This document shows positions 8,817 through 16,141 of a stretch of DNA of 64,000 nt, piece after piece (position 1 is the stretch's first letter; each line of letters opens with the position of its first letter). The stretch comes from Geminicoccaceae bacterium (GTDB taxonomy: Bacteria; Pseudomonadota; Alphaproteobacteria; Geminicoccales; Geminicoccaceae), in assembly GCA_028285265.1 (NCBI GenBank), contig JANQPX010000032.1:248001-312000 (forward strand), given 5' to 3'. The translations under genes were made by a program, and so were the position numbers. Below the pieces are notes generated by a model. That model was given only the letters and a program-made list of their open reading frames with translations, was not told the origin of the DNA and searched no databases.

Positions 8817-9923
8817 TCATGACTTTTCATCGCCTGCCGCCGTCGAAAACGGCAGGCCGCTGTCATTTAGCGAAATTTGTATAAGCAAGGTCTTCTGCAG
8901 GAAACTGAAATTATCGTCAGTTAACAGGTAGAGCTTGGCCGCGCCATCGGCACCTCGTCTGGCCGCAATGCCTTCAAAGTTCTCGCCAAGCAGTCCCCAC
9001 TGGAAAGCGGCTAGCTCTTGTCCCCATAGCTTGGCGCCAGGACGTACGTCGTTCGTTGATAGCGTGGCAATTCTGTTGCGGAACCCACCCAGCAACGAGA
9101 AACTGCGCTCTACAACATAGATGTGGTCGTCAAGCCGCCCCGCCCCAGCAGGCGCAAAGCCGGCGGCGGGGACATAGATCAGATCGTCAGCCCGATCGCC
9201 ATCGATCACCCAGCCCATCAAACCCTCGCCCCCCCAAGCGCCAACGCGCTCAGCGATGGCGAACAGGCGCCCTCCGGGCAGGGATGACAAAGCTTCAATA
9301 CCAGAATTGCTCGCGCCGCCGAGACCTTCAGGTAAGACCAGAGGCTCGGGAATGCCATCGAGATCGTCAATCGACCAACGTCTCAACCTATGCATGCCTT
9401 CATAGGCGACAATCAGGTGCCCCTGGCCATCACCGGAGAGGCTCTCGGAATCGGACCATTCCGGGCCTAGGCCGTCACCGGGGCTGCGGTTTAGGCTGGT
9501 CACCGACCAATCCTCGAAACCGATAAGTCGGCCCGCTTCGTCATGCAAAAGCCGCGCACGCAGGCGCTGCCCGCCATCATTGACCATGATGGCAACATCG
9601 GCGGCATCATCGATCCAAAGACCGGACAACCCGCCAAAGGATGGATGTGACGAGCGCAGCGTGAAGGCAGCGTCGATGGTGAGGCGATCACCAAAAGCGC
9701 CCAAGACACCCCCAGGTACCCTGCCATAGGGCGTCGCTTCGACGATGATGGGTTCTGGCCCTGCAGCTGCGCCGCTGGTCGTCTGGGACAGGCGGTCCTC
9801 TGCGCAGCTGGTCGTTGTTAACGGACCAAGGGCTAGGCAGAACAAAAAGAGTCCCGCGAAAAGCCTTCCGCGGGACTCCTTCTTACGCTGTGATGTCGAC
9901 AGCGCGCTACTCTTGGCTGCCAC
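8817..9923 (-). CDS. exported esterase-like/phytase-like beta-propeller protein, start uncertain
   Basis: About 340-370 residues depending on the start. The mature part resembles the esterase-like activity of phytase family (PF13449): blocks such as GGLSGLWIDD, SDSESLSGDG, LPGGRLFAIAER and ENFEGIAARRG are typical of these exported propellers. A basic KKESRGR stretch and a hydrophobic run ending TTTSC suggest a signal peptide or lipoprotein signal. No good ATG exists near this signal: in-frame choices are GTG at 9923 (used here, overlapping the end of the upstream gene), CTG at 9902, or a distant ATG at 10058 with an implausible Ser-rich extension. The terminator of the preceding gene lies inside the signal-peptide coding region. 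Substrate unknown. Confidence 0.72.
   Translation of the reverse strand: MAAKSSALSTSQRKKESRGRLFAGLFLFCLALGPLTTTSCAEDRLSQTTSGAAAGPEPIIVEATPYGRVPGGVLGAFGDRLTIDAAFTLRSSHPSFGGLSGLWIDDAADVAIMVNDGGQRLRARLLHDEAGRLIGFEDWSVTSLNRSPGDGLGPEWSDSESLSGDGQGHLIVAYEGMHRLRRWSIDDLDGIPEPLVLPEGLGGASNSGIEALSSLPGGRLFAIAERVGAWGGEGLMGWVIDGDRADDLIYVPAAGFAPAGAGRLDDHIYVVERSFSLLGGFRNRIATLSTNDVRPGAKLWGQELAAFQWGLLGENFEGIAARRGADGAAKLYLLTDDNFSFLQKTLLIQISLNDSGLPFSTAAGDEKS
9843..9877 (-). terminator. rho-independent terminator after the Bax-inhibitor-1 gene
   Basis: Read on the minus strand: a nine-pair stem AGTCCCGCG/CGCGGGACT (9869-9877 with 9850-9858), a ten-base loop, then CTTTTTG. It begins 30 bases after the stop codon of the upstream membrane-protein gene. 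It overlaps the signal-peptide region of the downstream phytase-like gene. Confidence 0.75.
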
Positions 9924-10617
9924 CCATGAAGTGGAGCAGGAACATGAACATATTGATGAAGTCGAGGTAGAGGCTGAGCGCGCCCATGATCGCCTTCCGC
10001 CCCATGACATCGGAGTTGTCGAGCTCATAGTAGAGTTCTTTGATCCGCTGAGTGTCATAGGCGGTCAAACCGGCAAACACCAAGAGGCCAATCACACTGA
10101 TGGCGAACTGCAGAGCCGAACTCGCGAGAAAGATGTTCACGATCGCCGCGATGATGATGCCCACCAAGCCCATGAACAAGAATGATCCCCATCCAGAGAG
10201 ATCACGCTTTGTGGTATAGCCGTACAGGCTAAGCGACCCGAATGCTGCTGCGGTGATGAAGAACACGCGCGCGATGCTGGAACCGGTGAACACGACAAAA
10301 ACCGAGGACAGCGACAGGCCCATCAGGGCAGCGAATGCCCAGAAAGCGAGCTGTGCCGAGCTCAAGCTCATCTTCTGAATGCGGAAACTAAAGAACATGA
10401 CGAAGCCGAGCGGAGCTAGCATCACCACCCATTTCAGCGGGGTGGTCAAAATCGGCACATACAGTGCTGGGGTCGTCCCAACGATATAAGCGACGAGGCC
10501 GCTCAGGACCAGCGCAAGGCCCATGTAGTTGTAGACAGAAAGCATGTAACTGCGCAGGCCTTCGTCGATACGCTCGACGGCGACCTGACCTTGAGCGACG
10601 CGAGGATCCGCTGCCAT
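9907..10617 (-). CDS. Bax inhibitor-1/YccA family membrane protein
   Basis: 236 residues with seven hydrophobic segments. The BI-1/YccA family comprises inner-membrane proteins linked to calcium leak or, for YccA, modulation of the FtsH protease; the exact role is unknown here. The C-terminal third contains AGLTAYDTQRIKELY, the family signature around the conserved acidic pair. ATG 10617 is chosen because GGAGG and GGGGA precede it; ten more residues upstream (from 10647) look non-coding. Followed by a canonical terminator. Confidence 0.93.
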   Translation of the reverse strand: MAADPRVAQGQVAVERIDEGLRSYMLSVYNYMGLALVLSGLVAYIVGTTPALYVPILTTPLKWVVMLAPLGFVMFFSFRIQKMSLSSAQLAFWAFAALMGLSLSSVFVVFTGSSIARVFFITAAAFGSLSLYGYTTKRDLSGWGSFLFMGLVGIIIAAIVNIFLASSALQFAISVIGLLVFAGLTAYDTQRIKELYYELDNSDVMGRKAIMGALSLYLDFINMFMFLLHFMGGSQE

Positions 10618-10743
10618 GACCGTCCCCTTTTCCTCCAGAGTTAGCAAAAACTAGTGTTCAACACCACGATTCCCCCCTCAACATAGGGGAAACCTCTATT
10701 GCCCAGGATATGGGCGTTCAGCCCAAGGCTTCAAGCAGAATCC

Positions 10744-11739
10744 TCACCAGCGTCCCGTCCCGACATCATCGACATCGCCAACGGCCGTCAAGCTTTCCTC
10801 ATCGACCATCTCATCGTCGTCCAAACTATCATCGTCAACCGCTTCATCGTCGTCCCGGACTAAGCGCGCTGCACCAGCTCTGAACGGTGTCGGTCCCGTC
10901 TTAACCTCAAAGACCACGGGGTGATTGGGTTCGATATCGTCAAAATTCAAACCCGGCTCTAACGCATTCGCATGGAAGAAATAATCCTCGTGATCTTCAG
11001 CAGCGATAAACCCATAGCCGCGATCACCGATGATATTCTTCACACGCCCTCGCAAAACTTGACCTGTCGGCTCATCATCCAACCGATCGTCTAGCCTTGG
11101 CGTCCTCGTCCGGTCTCGCCAGCGATCGATCTTGGTCAGCAGATCATCCAACCAAATCATTTCAAAATCGCGAACACGTGACGGATCAGCGGGATCGGCG
11201 AGTTCAGCGGCACAAACCGCCTCGATACTGACCAAGGCTACACGCTTGCCGAACCGCCGAACCTCTTTCAATAACGGTTCAAAATCACGATCGCCCAGCA
11301 CCATGATCGCGACATCCATCGCACCTGGCATAAGAGCGTAGCGCATCAGGGTTACGGCTAAAGCGACATCGACACATTTCTCCCGCGGCGCGAACGCATC
11401 TTCGGGATCGCGATCCTGGCGTCGCAATCGGCGGCCGCAATAGTCGATTGGAAACGTCTCGACATCGTAGTTGTGATCTTCGCGTAGGCGCGAGAAGAAG
11501 GCTTTCCGGCGTTCAACGGAATTTTCGTCGACTGGATCGTAATTTTCGGCATAGCTGCCGAAATAGTGGCTCCGGATGATATCAGCCCGTAGACCAGTTT
11601 GACGCCCGATTTCTTCGGCGAGTACCCCCGGAAGACGTCCGAAATCGACCTGGAAATCAGCTTTCCCGGCTGCTTTGCCCAGCTCTGCCATATTAGCGTA
11701 GAGCCAGCCGCCATCGATAAACAACATCGCCTTGATCAT
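10744..11739 (-). CDS. NYN-domain (PIN-like) ribonuclease fused to a cold-shock domain
   Basis: 331 residues. The N-terminal NYN/LabA-like domain (1-200) shows the expected acidic set: D9 in FIDGGWLY, D124 in KCVDVALA, and D150/D152 in VLGDRDFEPLL, consistent with a metal-dependent RNase. Residues 226-295 form a cold-shock fold with RNP1-like RGYGFI (240-245) and RNP2-like DYFFHA (252-257), a nucleic-acid-binding module. A very acidic tail (about 295-327) ends the protein. Inference: an RNA nuclease targeted by its own RNA-binding domain. It is a single-gene unit with a long leader carrying repeated GATATC sites. Target RNAs are unknown. Confidence 0.85.
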   Translation of the reverse strand: MIKAMLFIDGGWLYANMAELGKAAGKADFQVDFGRLPGVLAEEIGRQTGLRADIIRSHYFGSYAENYDPVDENSVERRKAFFSRLREDHNYDVETFPIDYCGRRLRRQDRDPEDAFAPREKCVDVALAVTLMRYALMPGAMDVAIMVLGDRDFEPLLKEVRRFGKRVALVSIEAVCAAELADPADPSRVRDFEMIWLDDLLTKIDRWRDRTRTPRLDDRLDDEPTGQVLRGRVKNIIGDRGYGFIAAEDHEDYFFHANALEPGLNFDDIEPNHPVVFEVKTGPTPFRAGAARLVRDDDEAVDDDSLDDDEMVDEESLTAVGDVDDVGTGRW

Positions 11740-12042
11740 AAACTCAGTGCCTCAGCCCCTCAAGCTACAACAATTCCGTCTTACTTCATTACAACTCTTC
11801 GTCGTCCAAAAGCAAAAGAGCTAGACAGGGAACACTTGCATCTTTTTGCAACTGACTTGGGAAACAAAAAAACCCCAAGATATCATAGCGACAGGTTTAG
11901 ATATCATTATACGCGATTACCTCATGATATCTAGATCGTTTTGAGTGTCTTACTAGCAAGATTTTAGCTAAAGTGTTGCCTCCAAGGAGGAATACACCAA
12001 CGCTTCTAAAATCAAGCCTTTAATCACTTTTTAATGCAATTC
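11740..12042. other. AT-rich intergenic leader upstream of the NYN/cold-shock gene
   Basis: 303 bases without a gene. It holds a candidate promoter with three GATATC boxes (11879-11931), an A-rich hairpin with arms CTTGGG (11857-11862) and CCCAAG (11874-11879), a small TTGCA/TGCAA hairpin nearby, and a 12-base palindrome CCTCCAAGGAGG near 11981-11992. The GGAGG there is followed by no suitable start codon on the plus strand. Confidence 0.6.
11879..11931 (-). promoter_or_regulatory. candidate promoter with three GATATC boxes
   Basis: On the minus strand a perfect TATAAT (11906-11911) is flanked by GATATC at 11900-11905 (just downstream) and 11926-11931 (about where the -35 would be), with a third GATATC at 11879-11884, 21 bases (two helical turns) from the second. 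A recognisable -35 hexamer is lacking, which fits a promoter needing an activator or one blocked by a repressor. It would give a leader of roughly 160 bases before the ATG at 11739. Confidence 0.4.
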
Positions 12043-12792
12043 TCATTCCAGAAGCCACTGTTCCATCTCGGATAGCACAGGAAAGTTCTCGAGGAGCATG
12101 AACGCCAGCACTTCGAGCTGACCCGTTACCATAAGCAATCCCATAATGACCAAGAGGCCGCCTGCACCTTGCTGCAAACGCCGGCCTACCCGTCCCAGCG
12201 AACGCATTCCCTTCAAGAGCGTGCCGGTGAACACCGCTGCGAGAAGAAAGGGTATGCCCAGACCAATCGAATAGACGGTCAACAGAACGACCCCTTTCGA
12301 TACATCGGCGGTGCTGGCACTCATCGCCAAAATCGCACCCAAAACCGGCCCGATGCAGGGGGTCCATCCAAAGGCAAAGGCGATACCGAGGAGAAAGGCG
12401 CTCAGCGTTCGCCCCCCTGCGACGTCGAGGTGAAACCGCGCTTCGCTGTTCATCAGATTGAACGGTGTAAGGCCAAGCATATGGAGGCCAAACAGCGTCA
12501 CGATGACGCCTGCAACGATGCCGAGTTCATATTTGTAGGTCAGCAGCAAACTACCGAGATAGGTCGCCCCAGCACCAAGTGCGACGAAGACCAAGCTGAA
12601 GCCGAGCACAAAGGTCACCGCCAACATCAGCGCCTGCAGCCGCGGCGCTTGTCCGTCTCGCAAATCCTCGAGCGAGCTCCCTGCGACAAACGAAACGTAG
12701 CCGGGTACCAACGGCAGAACACAAGGCGACAGAAATGAAATCACGCCGGCGGCGAACGCTGTCGTGAGACCAAGGAATGACAGGTCGATCAT
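12043..12792 (-). CDS. ccdA: CcdA-type cytochrome c biogenesis/thiol-disulfide membrane transporter
   Basis: 249 residues, six hydrophobic segments, no thioredoxin or periplasmic domain. CcdA/DsbD-beta proteins move reducing equivalents from cytosolic thioredoxin across the inner membrane to periplasmic thiol proteins such as cytochrome c assembly factors. The two reactive cysteines are in the expected places: C24 in FLSPCVLPLVPGY and C146 in GWTPCIGP. No partner thioredoxin-like gene is adjacent, so which periplasmic substrate it serves is open. Confidence 0.9.
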   Translation of the reverse strand: MIDLSFLGLTTAFAAGVISFLSPCVLPLVPGYVSFVAGSSLEDLRDGQAPRLQALMLAVTFVLGFSLVFVALGAGATYLGSLLLTYKYELGIVAGVIVTLFGLHMLGLTPFNLMNSEARFHLDVAGGRTLSAFLLGIAFAFGWTPCIGPVLGAILAMSASTADVSKGVVLLTVYSIGLGIPFLLAAVFTGTLLKGMRSLGRVGRRLQQGAGGLLVIMGLLMVTGQLEVLAFMLLENFPVLSEMEQWLLE

Positions 12793-12955
12793 ACCGCTAT
12801 CCTAGGATCTGCATCGCCATAAACCAACTCGACGCAGCTGATCTGGCCAATTCGTGAATGATGGTGATCGACGTCATCCGCAAGGCACGTCATGGAACAG
12901 GTGCGATGATGGCTGTAACGACCCGTTCTTGCAACCTCATCCTGGTGGGTAACAC

Positions 12956-14650
12956 TCACGATAGCCGCCCCAGCCTGGGCCGGCTTCGCGCAATGGCCCG
13001 ACTTAAGACAATGACGGGTATCAGACCAACGGCAACGATCGCAAGCGCAGCGGTCGACGCTTCGGCAAGGCGCTCATCGGAAGCAAAGGTGTAGACCCGA
13101 ACCGCAAGTGTCTCAAAGTTGAAAGGGCGCATGATCAGGGTTGCCGGCAGCTCTTTCAACACATCGACAAACACAATCATTCCCGCCGTCAAAAGCGCAC
13201 CTCGTAAGAGCGGCAGGTGAACACGGACCAGCGTGCCACCTGGCCGATGGCCAAGGCTGCGCGCGGCGTCATCGAGATGCCGGTTGATCTTGCCGAAGCC
13301 CGATTCGACGTTGTTCATCGCGACTGCGAGAAAACGAACGAGATAGGCGAACAACAACCCGATGATGGTGCCGGAAAGGACCAGGCCGACGCTGACGCCG
13401 AACTGCGCTTGAATCCATCCATTGAGCGCATTATCCATCCGTGCGAACGGAATTAAGACACCGACAGCGATCACCGTTCCAGGAATGGCATAACCGAGGC
13501 TGGCGACGCTGGATGCAAGTCGCATCGGCAGGCTCGGACGAAGCCGAACGCCGTAGGCGACCAGCACGGCAAGGGTGACGGTCAGACAAGCGGCAAGCCC
13601 GGCAAGGGTGAGGCTGTTCCATGCGAGCGGAATGAATTTGCCTGCCATCAAGACATCGCCTTGCTCCCAAGTCATCTGGATCAAGGCCAAAACCGGAACA
13701 AGAAAACCGAGCACAATCGGGATCAAGCAGGCGGCAAACGCCAGAGCCCGCCGCCCGCCTGTCAGCTTGTAACTCGTCAGCGGGCGCATGGCCGTCGTAT
13801 GATCGTAACGGGCATTGGCACGGCTTTGCCGCTCGATCCAAAGCATCGCAAAAACGAAGATCATCAAGATGGCGGCAAGCTGAGCGGCAGCGATGGGTTC
13901 GCCAAGCGCGAACCATGTCCGATAGATCCCGGTCGTAAAGGTATTGATCCCGAAATATTGGACCGTCCCGAAGTCGGCCATCGTCTCCATGAGGGCTAGC
14001 GCGACACCGCCGACAATCGCGGGGCGCGCCATCGGTACGGCAACCTCCGCGAAATGGCGCCAGGGACCGCGACCGAGCGTTCGACTGACATCCAAAAGGC
14101 AGGTCGATTGGCTAAGAAACGCTGCACGCGATAGCAAATAAACATAGGGGTACAGCACCAAGGTCATCACGAAAATGGCGCCGCCGAGCGATCGAATTTG
14201 CGGGAACCAATAGTCGTCTCGGGTCCAATCCATGGTTTCACGAAGCGCCGACTGCACCGGTCCTGCAAATTGCAGCAGATCTGTGTAGGTGTAACCGATG
14301 ATGTAGGCTGGAATCGCGAAGGGCAACAAAAGCGCCCATTCAAACAACCTTTGGCCGGGAAAACGGCACATCGTCACCAGCCAAGCGCAGCCAACACCGA
14401 TCACGGTGACACCGATCGCAACACCTGCGGTGAGCACAACCGTGTTGATGACGTATTGGGGTAAGACAGTGGTAGCGAGATGATGCCAGACGTCGCCTTG
14501 GGGAACAAACAGAGCGGAAAAGACGACGAAGACCGGAAAGGCCACCGCAAGCGCAAGCAGCAGCGCAAGGAGGCTCCACCGATCCGGCAAGAGCGACCAT
14601 CCCAAGCGCCGTCGATCCGGCAGTTTTAAGTCTTCTGCTGTCGTGCTCAT
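12956..14650 (-). CDS. FbpB-type iron(III) ABC transporter permease (two fused permease domains)
   Basis: 564 residues, about twelve membrane segments in two halves, each with a BPD-type permease loop: SRTLGRGPWRHFAEVAVP in the first half and ARSLGHRPGGTLVRVHLP in the second, the EAA motifs that contact the ATPase. The fused layout is that of ferric iron permeases (FbpB/AfuB/SfuB); thiamine or other substrates are less likely alternatives. Neither the binding protein nor the ATPase gene is adjacent, so it must pair with subunits encoded elsewhere. A clear promoter lies 62 bases upstream; no Fur-type box was recognised. Confidence 0.88.
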   Translation of the reverse strand: MSTTAEDLKLPDRRRLGWSLLPDRWSLLALLLALAVAFPVFVVFSALFVPQGDVWHHLATTVLPQYVINTVVLTAGVAIGVTVIGVGCAWLVTMCRFPGQRLFEWALLLPFAIPAYIIGYTYTDLLQFAGPVQSALRETMDWTRDDYWFPQIRSLGGAIFVMTLVLYPYVYLLSRAAFLSQSTCLLDVSRTLGRGPWRHFAEVAVPMARPAIVGGVALALMETMADFGTVQYFGINTFTTGIYRTWFALGEPIAAAQLAAILMIFVFAMLWIERQSRANARYDHTTAMRPLTSYKLTGGRRALAFAACLIPIVLGFLVPVLALIQMTWEQGDVLMAGKFIPLAWNSLTLAGLAACLTVTLAVLVAYGVRLRPSLPMRLASSVASLGYAIPGTVIAVGVLIPFARMDNALNGWIQAQFGVSVGLVLSGTIIGLLFAYLVRFLAVAMNNVESGFGKINRHLDDAARSLGHRPGGTLVRVHLPLLRGALLTAGMIVFVDVLKELPATLIMRPFNFETLAVRVYTFASDERLAEASTAALAIVAVGLIPVIVLSRAIARSRPRLGRLS

Positions 14651-14712
14651 CAGCTTTACTTAACGATGGCGCGCTTCATGGACATCCACGCGTCGCACTC
14701 ATTGGCTAAGTC

Positions 14713-14740
14713 ATTGTAACATCTCGATAAAAAAGTTCAA
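14713..14740 (-). promoter_or_regulatory. probable promoter of the FbpB-type permease gene
   Basis: Minus strand: TTGAAC (14735-14740), 16-base spacer including a T-tract, TACAAT (14713-14718). Strong sigma-70-like match. A six-pair inverted repeat AACTCC/GGAGTT (14765-14783) lies upstream and may be an operator or the end of the preceding transcript. Confidence 0.55.
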
Positions 14741-14825
14741 ATATGATGATTCCGCTGGCGATTGAACTCCATAGCGAGGAGTTAAGAATCAATCTAGATC
14801 GTATTTGCTGAGCCGGCAGACCTTT

Positions 14826-15494
14826 CTACCCTAACCAAGCGACCACCCGTGCGGGGGCGCCATCGGACGCTGGAAGCTTGAGTGGAAGGCAGCAAAATTC
14901 AATCCGTTCGGCTGTCAGCGCCCGGGTGTTGGTCAAGTACTCGATCAGCACGACGTCGTTACGAAGGAGCACATCGTGGCTGACATGCTCCTCGATGGGC
15001 CTGACGTCGCCGGAGAGCAGAAGCCTAATGCAGTAGTCTTGGGGAAAGTCGAAGGCCACGGCTTTGGGCGATCGGGAAAGTAACCATTCCGCCGCTGAAC
15101 GATCGAGATAGGGTGCATCCAGCCAGAATTCAGGCGTGGCGACTGAACGTCGGTCTCCCCAGCCGGTCTTAAACACCACAATGTCCTGCGGCATAACATG
15201 AGCGCCGCTTTCTTCGAGCAACGACCGGTCGATAGCTGTGTTGGGCTCGATGGTCAGGAGATCAAGAACAGCAGCCGACCCAACGGTGTGCTCCAAGGTG
15301 ATGTCATCGGTGGTCTTTCCATCGACAAAGTAGTGCCGTGGACTGTCGATATGGGTAAAACTGTGGACGGCAAACCCTTGCCAGGTGACTTGAAATAAAC
15401 TGCCCTGATCATGATCGGCGACAAGCCGTCTCTCCACAGGCCAGCGGAAATGGTCGACGATCGGCATCGTCAGATCTATCAGGGCCGACATCAC
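14826..15494 (-). CDS. cyclase family protein (kynurenine formamidase-like metal hydrolase)
   Basis: 222 residues. The metal-binding motif of the cyclase/kynurenine-formamidase family is present: HSFTHIDSPRHYF (HxDxPxH), and the helix with the distal histidine follows in EEHVSHDVLL. These enzymes hydrolyse amides or cyclic esters; the substrate cannot be deduced. It lies 30 bases downstream of a VOC-family gene on the same strand, so the two are probably co-transcribed and may act in one small catabolic step. Two Met codons open the frame; either could be the start. Confidence 0.85.
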   Translation of the reverse strand: MMSALIDLTMPIVDHFRWPVERRLVADHDQGSLFQVTWQGFAVHSFTHIDSPRHYFVDGKTTDDITLEHTVGSAAVLDLLTIEPNTAIDRSLLEESGAHVMPQDIVVFKTGWGDRRSVATPEFWLDAPYLDRSAAEWLLSRSPKAVAFDFPQDYCIRLLLSGDVRPIEEHVSHDVLLRNDVVLIEYLTNTRALTAERIEFCCLPLKLPASDGAPARVVAWLG

Positions 15495-15524
15495 TTCTTC
15501 CTTTGGGCAATTTCGACAACAGGA

Positions 15525-15977
15525 TCAACCCGGCGTCTCGATGAACTCGATCGACAAACCATCGTCGCTTTGAAGATAGACCACCTTTCGGCCCGAATTC
15601 GGCCCTTGATCGATCGTGATGATCTCACCGACCCTATGCAGGCCAAATTCCTCGGCCGCCGCCACAGCGGCCTCAGCATCGTCGACATCGATGGCAAGAT
15701 GCCCGGCGCCATCTTGATAGATACGAGGCAGGCCGCCACCGCGATTGGCCGGCGCCTTGTAGTGGATCAACTCGATGGAATGACCAAATCCATGGAGATA
15801 GGCGATCTCAAGATCCGCCGCTGAAAGCCCGGTCATGTCTTCAATCAGCTTAGGTTCACGCGGCGCGCGAGAGAGAATTTCGAGGCCGATCAGGTCTTTG
15901 AAAAAGCCGATGGTTCGATCGAGATCTCTCACTACAAACGCCGTATGATTGAACCCGAACACGTTGAATTTGCTCAT
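15525..15977 (-). CDS. VOC (glyoxalase/extradiol dioxygenase-like) family protein
   Basis: 150 residues with the paired beta-alpha-beta-beta-beta modules of the vicinal oxygen chelate fold: FNHTAFVVRDLDRTIGFFKDL at the start (a metal His position) and HLAIDVDDAEAAVAAAEEFG in the second half, ending LSIEFIE with the last metal Glu position. Members are lyases, isomerases or dioxygenases; the exact reaction is unknown. ATG 15977 has GGGGAGG just upstream; an upstream frame extension lacks homology-like sequence. First gene of a two-gene unit with the cyclase-family hydrolase. Confidence 0.85.
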   Translation of the reverse strand: MSKFNVFGFNHTAFVVRDLDRTIGFFKDLIGLEILSRAPREPKLIEDMTGLSAADLEIAYLHGFGHSIELIHYKAPANRGGGLPRIYQDGAGHLAIDVDDAEAAVAAAEEFGLHRVGEIITIDQGPNSGRKVVYLQSDDGLSIEFIETPG

Positions 15978-16141
15978 CTTGCGCCTCCCCTTTCCATTCG
16001 GACCGATCCCGAACCGCCTGTCAAGCAAGCGGCCTCAAGCCTGGTGACGACCTCGGACCAGATGATGTGGCAGCGTTAATCAAAAATGAACTTTCAATCG
16101 TTAAATTGAGAGCGGATTTAGGCTTTGGAAGGTATGTGACG

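Noticed and set aside
12858..13094. Plus-strand 78-codon frame after the ccdA region
   Set aside because: More than half overlaps the end of the permease gene on the other strand; no recognisable features.
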